Origin: Paenibacillus sp. FSL H8-0548
Lineage (GTDB): Bacteria; Bacillota; Bacilli; Paenibacillales; Paenibacillaceae
DNA length: 64,000 nt
Direction of reading: 5' to 3'
Assembly: GCF_038630985.1 (NCBI RefSeq)
Contig: NZ_CP152049.1
Location: 2,127,501 to 2,191,500 of the forward strand
Shown: positions 27,565 to 35,786 of the stretch, in pieces
Numbering within the stretch: position 1 is the first letter of the stretch
Layout of the letters: every line of letters starts with the position of its first letter
Notes under the pieces: model-generated
Database searches by the model: none
What the model saw: only the letters and a program-made list of their open reading frames with translations
What the model was told of the DNA's origin: nothing
Translations under genes and position numbers: made by a program

Positions 27565-27605
27565 AGAAAGGGAGCTGGTTCTCCTTTCTTTACCGTGGTT
27601 TTATT
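27551..27605. terminator. Terminator after the DUF421 gene
   Basis: AAAACCACG (27552-27560) and CGTGGTTTT (27594-27602) form the outer stem. TAAAGAAAGG and CCTTTCTTTA continue inward to a CTGGTT loop. It overlaps the last codons of the gene. Confidence 0.85.
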
Positions 27606-27672
27606 ATTCTATATAAGCTGAACTTAGAAAATGAAGTTATAGCGAAGTAAGAAGAACGTTCGGGAGAACCTT

Positions 27673-29235
27673 CTATGTCTTAAACCAACCACCTAGAAAC
27701 GGAATACGCTGAATATCATGGCGGTCAATGATCTTCATCACAACCATCAGCATCAAATAAACGAGTGTGCTTGCTGCGGAAGCAATGATTAGATTAAGCC
27801 ATTCTGCAGAAATTAGCTGCTGGTTCATCGTAAATTGTGCTGATGCTCCCATAATGACCATCGCTGCCCCGACTTTTATGAAATCCGCGAGCTTCATATG
27901 AAAGCCAATAAAACGAAGCACGCTGATTCCATGCAGAATTGTAACGAGCACAATATTTACGTTGATTGCAATTAAAGCGCCATAGATGCCAAAATCCGGA
28001 TTGGATGCGAGCTGTACAATTAGAAACAGCTTGACGATCGCACCGATTAACGTATTAATTAACGCAGTACCAGGCTTATTTAGCGCTTGCAGCGCAGCTT
28101 GAAGTGGTGCCTGCAAATAGATGAAAATACCGACAGGAGCAATAAGCTTCAGCATGGGCGCAATGTCGGCGTGTGCATATAGTATCCGGCAAATGGGCTC
28201 AGCGAAGAGTGACATCACTACAACAAAGGGAGCACCGGAGACAAGAGCGAGTCTCAAGGATTGATGCAGCCGTTTGTGAATTAAGGCATGATCACCGCGA
28301 GCAGCTGCTTCTGACAAAGAGGGAACTAACGACACGGCAAGGGAATAGGTTAGTGCGGTTGGCAAAAGCAGAAGCGGTATAATCATGCCCTGCAATGCGC
28401 CATATTGCGCGGTTGCAATACCGGTAGCGATACCGGCTGCTGCCAAGCTGCGAGCAGTAAGAATCGATTCTAATAAGTACGAGAAGGAGCCAACCATTCG
28501 ACTGCCGGTTACAGGTATAGATAAGCTAAGCAATCTCCGCAGTACAGGAACATGATTGGAGGCAGATGGAGCTTTCTCGATGGAGGGATGATTTTTATCT
28601 GACCGCTTGTCTTTGTAATATTTCCACAGAAGTACAGCTAACCCGCCAATCTCTCCAATGACCGCGCCGAGCATAGCTCCCGCAGCAGCCCATTCCAATC
28701 CATAAGGAAGCAAGAGATAAGCAAACGAAAGCGATGCTATAATACGCAGCACAGTTTCTACAATTTGGGAGACTGCTGTTGGAATCATATTTTGTTTTCC
28801 TTGGAAATATCCGCGATAAACGGATGAAATACCAATAATAACAAGCATCGGCGTCATGACAATGAAGGTTTGATAAACACGAGCATCGGGTAAAATATGC
28901 GTGGTTATCCATTTTGCTCCAAGCAGCATGACTGCGGTCATAACGATGCCAAGAACAGTGACAAGCCCCATAGCTGTTCGGAAAATGTACTTTACGCGAG
29001 CACTATCCCCCTGTGATTCGGCCTCGGCAATCCACTTGGCAACCGCAAGCGGAATGCCGCCTGTAATGATCGTTAGCATAACAGTCAAAAACGGATAGCT
29101 GAGCTGATAAATGCCGACACCCTCTGCACCAATAATGCGTGGAAGCGCAATTCGCGGTGCGAAGCCAAGCAGCCTGTTAATGATACCGGCGGCAAGCAGG
29201 ATCATTGCTCCTTTTATAAAGGTTTGCTTCGTCAT
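27673..29235 (-). CDS. spoVB: Stage V sporulation protein B, MurJ/Wzx-like flippase
   Basis: 520 residues from ATG 29235 (MTKQTFIKGAMILLAAG), preceded by GAAGAGGG; a longer in-frame start adds 35 residues without a site. About 14 membrane spans fit the polysaccharide-transport/MATE superfamily, with IINRLLGFAPRIALPRIIGAEGVG at the N terminus. The length matches Bacillus SpoVB (518). SpoVB is thought to export lipid-linked precursors for spore cortex. It is on the reverse strand inside the yajC-secDF region. Confidence 0.9.
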   Translation of the reverse strand: MTKQTFIKGAMILLAAGIINRLLGFAPRIALPRIIGAEGVGIYQLSYPFLTVMLTIITGGIPLAVAKWIAEAESQGDSARVKYIFRTAMGLVTVLGIVMTAVMLLGAKWITTHILPDARVYQTFIVMTPMLVIIGISSVYRGYFQGKQNMIPTAVSQIVETVLRIIASLSFAYLLLPYGLEWAAAGAMLGAVIGEIGGLAVLLWKYYKDKRSDKNHPSIEKAPSASNHVPVLRRLLSLSIPVTGSRMVGSFSYLLESILTARSLAAAGIATGIATAQYGALQGMIIPLLLLPTALTYSLAVSLVPSLSEAAARGDHALIHKRLHQSLRLALVSGAPFVVVMSLFAEPICRILYAHADIAPMLKLIAPVGIFIYLQAPLQAALQALNKPGTALINTLIGAIVKLFLIVQLASNPDFGIYGALIAINVNIVLVTILHGISVLRFIGFHMKLADFIKVGAAMVIMGASAQFTMNQQLISAEWLNLIIASAASTLVYLMLMVVMKIIDRHDIQRIPFLGGWFKT

Positions 29236-29453
29236 AATAAAATACCCTCTTCTCTTTCGTAGAATAGCGATTACCATCCTGCCAAGGCTATAAGACGAAG
29301 CAATAAGACAGGCTGATACTATCATGTTTATGCGCAGCATGTCCGATTACATGTCAGTCATTTTCTGGATAGCATTTAGAATAGGAAGGAATATGAGGTT
29401 CGCATAGCGAATAGTTGAGATAGGCGTAGGAATAAGGTAGTAGGAGGCGCAGC

Positions 29454-29693
29454 ATGGCAGACGAAGAGCTAGTTAAAGTGATCGAGGAGCTATGCAACAG
29501 CAAGGCCGAGGAATTTCAGCTCATTGGCTATGAGCATGTGTCAGGCGAAGAGGTATGGGAATGCGTGAGTGAGAAATACAAAAAAACAGGGCAGCCTGAG
29601 CTGCATGAATTAGTAAACGATATTTTGTCTCTTAAGGTTATGAAGTTTATGAATTTCATGACCATAAGCGCATATAAAGGAACCCAATTCTAA
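29454..29693 (+). CDS. comN: Post-transcriptional regulator ComN-like
   Basis: 79 residues, ATG behind GTAGGAGGCG. The acidic N terminus and VSGEEVWECVSEKYKKTGQP, LHELVNDILSLKVMKFMNFM match the Post_transc_reg (ComN) family. In Bacillus subtilis ComN controls comE operon mRNA and interacts with DivIVA. Its last codons lie within a terminator hairpin. Confidence 0.85.
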   Translation: MADEELVKVIEELCNSKAEEFQLIGYEHVSGEEVWECVSEKYKKTGQPELHELVNDILSLKVMKFMNFMTISAYKGTQF

Positions 29694-29712
29694 TTAGAAG
29701 GGTTCTTTTTTT
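29677..29712 (+). terminator. Terminator overlapping the comN 3' end
   Basis: GAACCC and GGGTTC flank an inner TTCTAATTAGAA palindrome, and TTTTTTT follows. Confidence 0.85.
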
Positions 29713-29754
29713 CGTATTTTCAAAGAAACTAATTTGGATTAGAACTGTTTTTTT

Positions 29755-29783
29755 TTGACTCGATTTTATCACGTCTGTATAAT
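29755..29783 (+). promoter_or_regulatory. Sigma-A promoter of secD-secF
   Basis: TTGACT (29755-29760), 17-bp spacer, consensus TATAAT (29778-29783), 34 bp before secD. Confidence 0.85.
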
Positions 29784-29817
29784 AGGAATATTGAGATCAT
29801 AAGGGGGATTTAGACGT

Positions 29818-31050
29818 ATGTTCGGGAAGAGAATAATTGCCTTCCTTGCGATCGTAGTCATTATGTTTGGCGTAATCGCTTGGACAAGCCCATCGCTAGT
29901 AAAAGACGTAAGGCTAGGCCTGGATTTAAAAGGCGGATTTGAGGTTTTGTACGAAGCGTCCCCGCTGGAAGGCGGAGAGGCGGTTACACCGCAATCACTG
30001 AAGGAAACAGCAAGAAGCTTGGAGAAACGGATTGATGAGCTCGGTATTGTGGAACCTGAAATTACTACGGAGGGCTCGAATAGAATTCGTTTGAGATTAG
30101 CAGGAGTAGCTGATGAGCATGAAGTAAGAGAAATTCTCGCTAAACCGATTAATTTGACCTTCCGCGGCCCCGATGGCACCATCGAGCTTGATGGCGGTGA
30201 TTTTAAGCCTAACGGTGCAGGGATCGGCTATGATAATTTAAGCAAGCCTTTTGTTACAATTGAACTTAAAAATGCTGCTAAGTTTGAGGAAATTACGACG
30301 CGTCTAACGGGCCAATATTTGGCGATTTATCTTGATGATAAAGAGCTTTCCAAACCGTCGGTTAACTTTCCGATTACCGGAGGATCTGCGCAAATTTCAG
30401 GTAATTACACGGTAGATGAAGCGAAAGAGCTGGCAGATATGATCAATCTAGGCGCTTTGCCGCTCAAGCTTACAGAGAAGTATACTCAAAGCGTTGGAGC
30501 CAAGCTGGGTCTTGCATCTTTGCAGGAAACAGTTGAGGCGGGCATCATTGGAACGGTTATTATTTTAATAGGTCTCGTTGCGTTGTTCCGAATTCCAGGC
30601 GTTGTAGCTGGTATTACCGTAATTACGTACACTTGGCTTCTCATCCTTGTATTTAATTTAATGAATGCGACTCTCACGCTTCCAGGTATCGCGGCGTTTG
30701 TACTCGGGATCGGGATGGCAGTCGATGCCAATATCATTATGTATGAGCGGATTAAAGAGGAGATTCGCAGCGGCAAGAGCTTGCTGTCCTCTCTGAAGTC
30801 AGGCTCGAAAAACTCTTTCCGTACGATTATGGATGCGAATATTACAAATATTATTGCGAGTGCGGTATTGTACTATATCGGAAATGGCGCTATCCGCGGC
30901 TTTGCGCTTACGATGATTTTCAGTATTTTGGTCAGTATGCTTACAAACATTTTCTTATCTAGATTTTTAATTATGCTCTTGATCAAAAGTAATCTATTCA
31001 CAAAACCAAGCTACTATGGCGTGAAGGAGGCAGAAATCCGTGAACTTTAA
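29818..31050 (+). CDS. secD: Protein translocase subunit SecD
   Basis: 410 residues. One N-terminal span is followed by DVRLGLDLKGGFEVLYEAS (DLKGG signature), a periplasmic-type P1 domain, and five C-terminal spans with PGIAAFVLGIGMAVDANIIMYERIKEE. SecD with SecF uses the proton gradient to complete export. Here secD and secF are separate genes, unlike the fused secDF of Bacillus subtilis. It overlaps secF by 11 bp. Confidence 0.96.
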   Translation: MFGKRIIAFLAIVVIMFGVIAWTSPSLVKDVRLGLDLKGGFEVLYEASPLEGGEAVTPQSLKETARSLEKRIDELGIVEPEITTEGSNRIRLRLAGVADEHEVREILAKPINLTFRGPDGTIELDGGDFKPNGAGIGYDNLSKPFVTIELKNAAKFEEITTRLTGQYLAIYLDDKELSKPSVNFPITGGSAQISGNYTVDEAKELADMINLGALPLKLTEKYTQSVGAKLGLASLQETVEAGIIGTVIILIGLVALFRIPGVVAGITVITYTWLLILVFNLMNATLTLPGIAAFVLGIGMAVDANIIMYERIKEEIRSGKSLLSSLKSGSKNSFRTIMDANITNIIASAVLYYIGNGAIRGFALTMIFSILVSMLTNIFLSRFLIMLLIKSNLFTKPSYYGVKEAEIREL

Positions 31051-31954
31051 TACAAAAATTCGTTATGATTTTATTGCTAACCGGAACAAGTTCTTTCTGT
31101 TCTCAATCTCGTTAACGATAATAGGAATATTGTCCTTGCTTATCTTCAGCCTTAATTTCGGTGTTGATTTTAAAGCAGGTACGAACATGGATATATTAGT
31201 TGGCAAGGCCGTTACACAGCAGGATGCGAAAGAGATTATTGTGCAGGCTGGAATTGAAGGCATTACACCTACGGTAGGCGGCGTTGATAACGAGCGGGTT
31301 TCTGCCCGTTTTGACGAGGTGCTTGAACAGTCTAAAATCGTTGAAATTCAAGAAGGCTTTAAAGCTAAATTTGGAGATCAGGTATCTTCCGAGGTGAATG
31401 TAGTTTCTCCAGATATGGCGCAGGAGCTTGGCATAAAAACCATTTGGGCAGTTCTAATTGCGAGTGTTGCCATTATGTTTTATGTGATGATTCGTTTTGA
31501 ATGGCGCTTTGCGCTCGCGGCGAATATTGCGATTTTGTATGATGCGTTTGTTGTTGTAGCGTTATTCTCTATTTTCCGTTTGGAAGTAGACCTCCCGTTT
31601 ATCGCAGCAATATTGACGACCATCGGTTATTCAATCAACGATAAAATCGTTATTTTTGACCGGATTCGCGAAAATCTACGTTTCGGTCAATTCAAAAACC
31701 GTGATCAGCTAGCGGATATGGTCAATGCGAGTATTTGGCAAACGATGGCTCGGAATATCTATACGGTATTAGCTGTGCTGATCGTTGCGATCTGCTTGTT
31801 CATTTTCGGAAGCGAATCGATCAAGCTGTTCGCGCTTGCGAAAATTATCGGTCTAACAAGCGGAGCATACTCCTCGATTTGTATCGCTAGCCCGCTTTGG
31901 CTGCTTCTTAAAGGAAGACAGAAGCCAAAAGCTGTTGTTAAAACTACGGCTTAG
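31040..31954 (+). CDS. secF: Protein translocase subunit SecF
   Basis: 304 residues, GTG start at 31040 behind GGAGG. Six spans; NFGVDFKAGTNMDI near the N terminus and AILTTIGYSINDKIVIFDRIREN in the core are SecF signatures. It partners SecD; the 11-bp overlap implies coupled translation. Confidence 0.96.
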   Translation: MNFNTKIRYDFIANRNKFFLFSISLTIIGILSLLIFSLNFGVDFKAGTNMDILVGKAVTQQDAKEIIVQAGIEGITPTVGGVDNERVSARFDEVLEQSKIVEIQEGFKAKFGDQVSSEVNVVSPDMAQELGIKTIWAVLIASVAIMFYVMIRFEWRFALAANIAILYDAFVVVALFSIFRLEVDLPFIAAILTTIGYSINDKIVIFDRIRENLRFGQFKNRDQLADMVNASIWQTMARNIYTVLAVLIVAICLFIFGSESIKLFALAKIIGLTSGAYSSICIASPLWLLLKGRQKPKAVVKTTA

Positions 31955-31964
31955 ATAGGTTTAT

Positions 31965-32032
31965 GAAGTAGGTTTTGCATTCGCAAAACCTAAGCACATG
32001 CTTACGAAGTAGGTTTTGCATTCGCAAAACCT
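31965..32032 (+). repeat. Two tandem leader hairpins before the CDF-like gene
   Basis: GAAGTAGGTTTTGCATTCGC plus AAAACCT occurs twice (31965-31991 and 32006-32032). Each forms a perfect 9-bp hairpin AGGTTTTGC/GCAAAACCT with loop ATTC. The second is followed directly by TTTAGGAGG, the Shine-Dalgarno site. The hairpins with their T tails could also act as weak terminators for secF. Confidence 0.85.
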
Positions 32033-32046
32033 TTTAGGAGGTTAAC

Positions 32047-32964
32047 ATGTCAACCACACAGCGATATGCAAAAGCAGAGTCTGCCATTTGGGTCGGCTTA
32101 TGGGGAAACATGCTGCTGGCACTATTCAAAGGCGTAGTAGGTTGGTTGTCAGGAAGTAAAGCGCTGCTTGCAGATGCATTTCGAACGGCTGCTGAGGCAG
32201 CAGCCGGGATCGCTGCTCTCTCAGGCTTGAAGGCAGGCTACCAGCGCAACAAGACAAAATCAATTACAGCAGCGGATGCCGAGAGTACGAGAGGCAGGGC
32301 GGCGAGAAGAATTATGTTGTCTGTTGTTCTCCTCATCATTGGACTAGAAATCGGACTATCCGCTATTCGAGAAATAACGAGTGGCGTGCTAAGTGCACCT
32401 CATTGGAGCGCTGCTGCAGTTATTGCTCTTTCTTTGATCGTTCAGCAGCTGTTTTTTCCTGCCAAGGAGCAGTTGTTTGGTTTATATTGCTCGATAGCTG
32501 CCCTAATTGGAGCAAGCGGAGCCATTATCGGAGGCATGCTGTCTATTCCAGAGCTCTATTATTTTGACCCAGCAGCAGCCATGGTCATTGCACTCATCGT
32601 TGTTTATCAAGGCTATCGCATGGCTAGAGTGGATAATGAGAAAGAGAGCAAGGATAATGCTGCTAAAGAAAATCCCGATGAGCTGATGCAGCTTGTTCAG
32701 CGAGTTGAAGGCGTTATTACTGTACAATCACTGCGTACTAAAGAGCATGGACATTATGTCCTCGCAGAAATCGTAATTAGCGTTAATCCGCGTATTTCTG
32801 TTCTTGAGGGTCAGGAGATTGCGAAGCGGGTAAAGCAGCTTCTATTGAAGCGTTGTATACATGTAACGGATGTATCAATTTTTGTTGAGCCTTATGATCC
32901 TGGTTATCCGTACAAGTCCAATCATGATCCGAATCAGGAGCAGATGCCGACACTGCTGCAATAA
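32047..32964 (+). CDS. Cation diffusion facilitator (CDF)-like membrane protein
   Basis: 305 residues with about six spans and a C-terminal ferredoxin-like cytosolic domain (about 215-290, RVEGVITVQSLRTKEHGHYV). The layout is that of CDF zinc/manganese exporters. The TM2 motif reads LLADAFRTAAE: positions that are His/Asp and Asp in the active HxxxD or DxxxD site are Arg46 and Glu50, so metal binding there looks impaired. It lies between secF and recJ. It may be a divergent or non-transporting CDF protein. Confidence 0.8.
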   Translation: MSTTQRYAKAESAIWVGLWGNMLLALFKGVVGWLSGSKALLADAFRTAAEAAAGIAALSGLKAGYQRNKTKSITAADAESTRGRAARRIMLSVVLLIIGLEIGLSAIREITSGVLSAPHWSAAAVIALSLIVQQLFFPAKEQLFGLYCSIAALIGASGAIIGGMLSIPELYYFDPAAAMVIALIVVYQGYRMARVDNEKESKDNAAKENPDELMQLVQRVEGVITVQSLRTKEHGHYVLAEIVISVNPRISVLEGQEIAKRVKQLLLKRCIHVTDVSIFVEPYDPGYPYKSNHDPNQEQMPTLLQ

Positions 32965-32996
32965 GCTCTGCAAACAGCAGGAGAGGAGAGTGCAAC

Positions 32997-35024
32997 ATGA
33001 TTCATAGGAAGACAAGATGGGCTGTAGCACCGTGGTCGTTAACGGATGAACAGCAATCTAAGCAGCTTGCAGCGCATTTGAAATTGTCTCCGCTTGTAGC
33101 AAAATTGCTTGTACAGCGGGGTTATGGAGAGGTAGAGGCAGCAGAACGTTTTTTGCGGGGCGGACAGGAGCACTTTCATGATCCTTATCTCTTGCTAGGG
33201 ATGAAAGCTGCGGTTGATCGCATACGCCTAGCTGCTTCAAATCATGAAAAAATAAGAATATATGGCGATTATGATGCAGATGGCGTATCGAGTACTGCCC
33301 TTTTGGTACATTTATTCCGTTCCTTGAATTACAGTTTTGACTACTACATTCCTCATCGTGCTTTAGAAGGCTATGGCTTGAATAAGAAGGCGATTGAGCT
33401 TGCTGCTGAAGAAGGAATTGGCTTAATCGTTACGGTTGATACCGGCATTAGCGCTGTGCAGGAGATTGCATATGCGAAGGAGCTTGGCATTGATGTGGTC
33501 GTAACGGATCACCATGAGCCGCCTGAGCAAATTCCAGCTGCTTGTGCAGTCGTAAATCCGAAGCAAGAGGGGTGCGGCTATCCATTTAAAGGACTTGCTG
33601 GTGTAGGTGTTGCTTTTAAGCTGGCACACGCTCTGTTGGATCGTCCACCGCTGGAATGGGCTGATATCGTGAGCTTGGGGACGATTGCAGATTTGATGCC
33701 CCTTAAGGATGAGAACCGAATTTTGGTTCAATACGGCCTTGAACGATTGCGCAAGCATACGAGCATCGGATTTCGAGCATTGGCGGAGGCTGGCGGCATT
33801 GAGCTGGATAATCTTACGGCAACTAACGTTGCTTTTGGCATGGCTCCGCGTGTTAATGCGGCTGGTAGACTCGAACATGCGAAGCGTGCGGTTGAGCTGC
33901 TGACGACTGAGGATTATGACAATGCTATATTAGCAGCAATCGGGCTGGATAGTCTTAACAAGGAACGACAGCGTGTAGTCGAGAGTATTGTGAAAGAAGC
34001 CGAACAGCAATGGCAGGACAAATGCGAGGAAGCTGCACTCGCAGGCAGGCTGGCACCGCCAGTTATTGTGCTTGCAGGTGAGGGCTGGAATGTAGGCGTC
34101 ATTGGCATTGTGGCTTCCAAGCTGCTTGAACGTAATTATAAGCCTGTTATAATTTTGGGCATAGACGAGCAGAGCGGGATGTGTAAAGGCTCTGCGCGCT
34201 CGATAGAGGGCTTTGATCTTCACGCAGCGCTTACGGCTTGCGATGCGCTCCTCGATCACTACGGAGGCCATCAGGCTGCGGCAGGCATGAGTCTGCACCG
34301 CGATCGTCTGCCAGAGTTCGAGCAGAGACTCGGCGAGCTGGCAGCGGAGTGGCTCACTGCTGACGACTGGATACCTAAAACATCGGTCGATCTTGTTTGC
34401 ACGGTTAACGAAGCGACCATCGATACGATTAACGAGCTGTCACAGCTGGAGCCGTTTGGAATGGGCAATCCATCGCCTAGATTGTTATTCCGGAGAACCG
34501 AGCTTGCCGATCGTCGCAGCATCGGGAAGGAATCAAAGCATTTGAAGATTTCGCTAGGAAGCGCTCGCCCGCTGCTTGATGGCATAGGCTTCAGCATGGG
34601 CGCGATGGCAGAGCAGCTAAAGCCAGGCAGCAAAATTGATATTATTGGTGAATTATCAATTAATGAATGGAATGGCCAGAGAAAGCCGCAGCTGCAGCTT
34701 CATGATGTGCATTTTGACCCTGCGGCTGCGGAGTTTCCAGAAAGAGAACACTTTGGCAAGGTATATCAGCTGATCAAAAAGCTTAGCCAAGCTCCGTTGG
34801 AAGGATTAGGCTCTCGATTATCGCAGCAAACTGGTTTATCCTTAGAAACGGTTGATCTGATGCTTGACATATTTGAGGAGCTTGCGTTCATTGAACGCAG
34901 CAACGGCATGATGATTGCGGCTTCTTCCCCGCAGAAACGTGATTTGACAGCATCGACGCGCTATATCGAAGCAAAGCAGCAGTTTGAAGCACTACAGATT
35001 TCGGTATTCAGCTTGAATGCATAA
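32997..35024 (+). CDS. recJ: Single-stranded-DNA-specific exonuclease RecJ
   Basis: 675 residues. DHH motifs: IYGDYDADGVSST, IVTVDTGISA, VTDHHEPPEQ; DHHA1 region with YGGHQAAAGMSL; then an OB-fold. RecJ degrades 5' single-stranded ends in recombination and repair. Bacillus subtilis RecJ is about 786 residues, so this one seems to lack about 110 residues of the C-terminal domain; no frameshift is evident. It is followed by apt and rel, as in other Bacillota. Confidence 0.94.
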   Translation: MIHRKTRWAVAPWSLTDEQQSKQLAAHLKLSPLVAKLLVQRGYGEVEAAERFLRGGQEHFHDPYLLLGMKAAVDRIRLAASNHEKIRIYGDYDADGVSSTALLVHLFRSLNYSFDYYIPHRALEGYGLNKKAIELAAEEGIGLIVTVDTGISAVQEIAYAKELGIDVVVTDHHEPPEQIPAACAVVNPKQEGCGYPFKGLAGVGVAFKLAHALLDRPPLEWADIVSLGTIADLMPLKDENRILVQYGLERLRKHTSIGFRALAEAGGIELDNLTATNVAFGMAPRVNAAGRLEHAKRAVELLTTEDYDNAILAAIGLDSLNKERQRVVESIVKEAEQQWQDKCEEAALAGRLAPPVIVLAGEGWNVGVIGIVASKLLERNYKPVIILGIDEQSGMCKGSARSIEGFDLHAALTACDALLDHYGGHQAAAGMSLHRDRLPEFEQRLGELAAEWLTADDWIPKTSVDLVCTVNEATIDTINELSQLEPFGMGNPSPRLLFRRTELADRRSIGKESKHLKISLGSARPLLDGIGFSMGAMAEQLKPGSKIDIIGELSINEWNGQRKPQLQLHDVHFDPAAAEFPEREHFGKVYQLIKKLSQAPLEGLGSRLSQQTGLSLETVDLMLDIFEELAFIERSNGMMIAASSPQKRDLTASTRYIEAKQQFEALQISVFSLNA

Positions 35025-35057
35025 TTAATTTGTTGAGATGGAAAGGGTTGACTGTAC

Positions 35058-35588
35058 GTGTCTAATACACAATATAACTTCAAAGATTACATCCGGGTCA
35101 TTCATGATTTCCCGCAGCCAGGTATCCGTTTCAAGGACATTACTACGCTGCTTAAAGATGGAGGAGCGTACCGCGCTGTAATCGAAGAGATGCGCGCAGC
35201 AGTGCAGCATATGGAAATCGATGTCATTGCAGGACCAGAGGCGCGCGGCTTCGTTGTTGGCGCTCCACTTGCGCTTGCACTAGGCGTCGGATTTGCTCCA
35301 ATTCGCAAGAGCGGCAAGCTTCCAGGGGAGACGATAACTGCAAGCTATGATCTGGAATACGGAAATGATCAGCTGGCTATGCATAAAGATGCAATATCGC
35401 CAGGCCAGCGTGTACTGATTGCTGACGATTTGCTTGCAACTGGCGGCACGATTGCAACCTCTATCAATTTGATACGCCAGCTTGGCGGAAATGTTGTCGG
35501 CGCAGCTTTTCTTATTGAGCTTGCTTACCTGCAGGGTCGCGAGAAGCTAGATGGAATCGACGTAGTTTCAATCATGACCTACGAGTAA
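35058..35588 (+). CDS. apt: Adenine phosphoribosyltransferase
   Basis: 176 residues, GTG start behind AAAGGG. FPQPGIRFKDITTLLKDG at the N terminus and the PRPP loop VLIADDLLATGGTIATS are diagnostic. It salvages adenine to AMP with PRPP. The recJ-apt-rel order is conserved. Confidence 0.97.
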   Translation: MSNTQYNFKDYIRVIHDFPQPGIRFKDITTLLKDGGAYRAVIEEMRAAVQHMEIDVIAGPEARGFVVGAPLALALGVGFAPIRKSGKLPGETITASYDLEYGNDQLAMHKDAISPGQRVLIADDLLATGGTIATSINLIRQLGGNVVGAAFLIELAYLQGREKLDGIDVVSIMTYE

Positions 35589-35616
35589 CAAAAAAAGTTA
35601 AACCAAAAATAAATTG

Positions 35617-35669
35617 GACCGCTAGCCCATCATTCGCTTCTTGCGAAGAGGGGTGGCGGTTTTATTTTA
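35617..35669 (+). terminator. Terminator after apt
   Basis: ACCGC (35618-35622) and GCGGT (35656-35660) close a hairpin with an inner TCGC/GCGA stem; TTTTATTTT follows. Confidence 0.75.
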
Positions 35670-35690
35670 TTGTTCAAGGACTCCAAGTAG

Positions 35691-35720
35691 TTGACGCGGT
35701 ACTGCTATTACAGGCATAAT
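35691..35720 (+). promoter_or_regulatory. Candidate sigma-A promoter of rel
   Basis: TTGACG (35691-35696), 18-bp spacer, CATAAT (35715-35720). Confidence 0.6.
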
Positions 35721-35786
35721 ATTATAAAAAACTCGGAAAACGCATGAATGGGATCTACCAGGAGTGTAAACAGAAAGGGACGTTTC

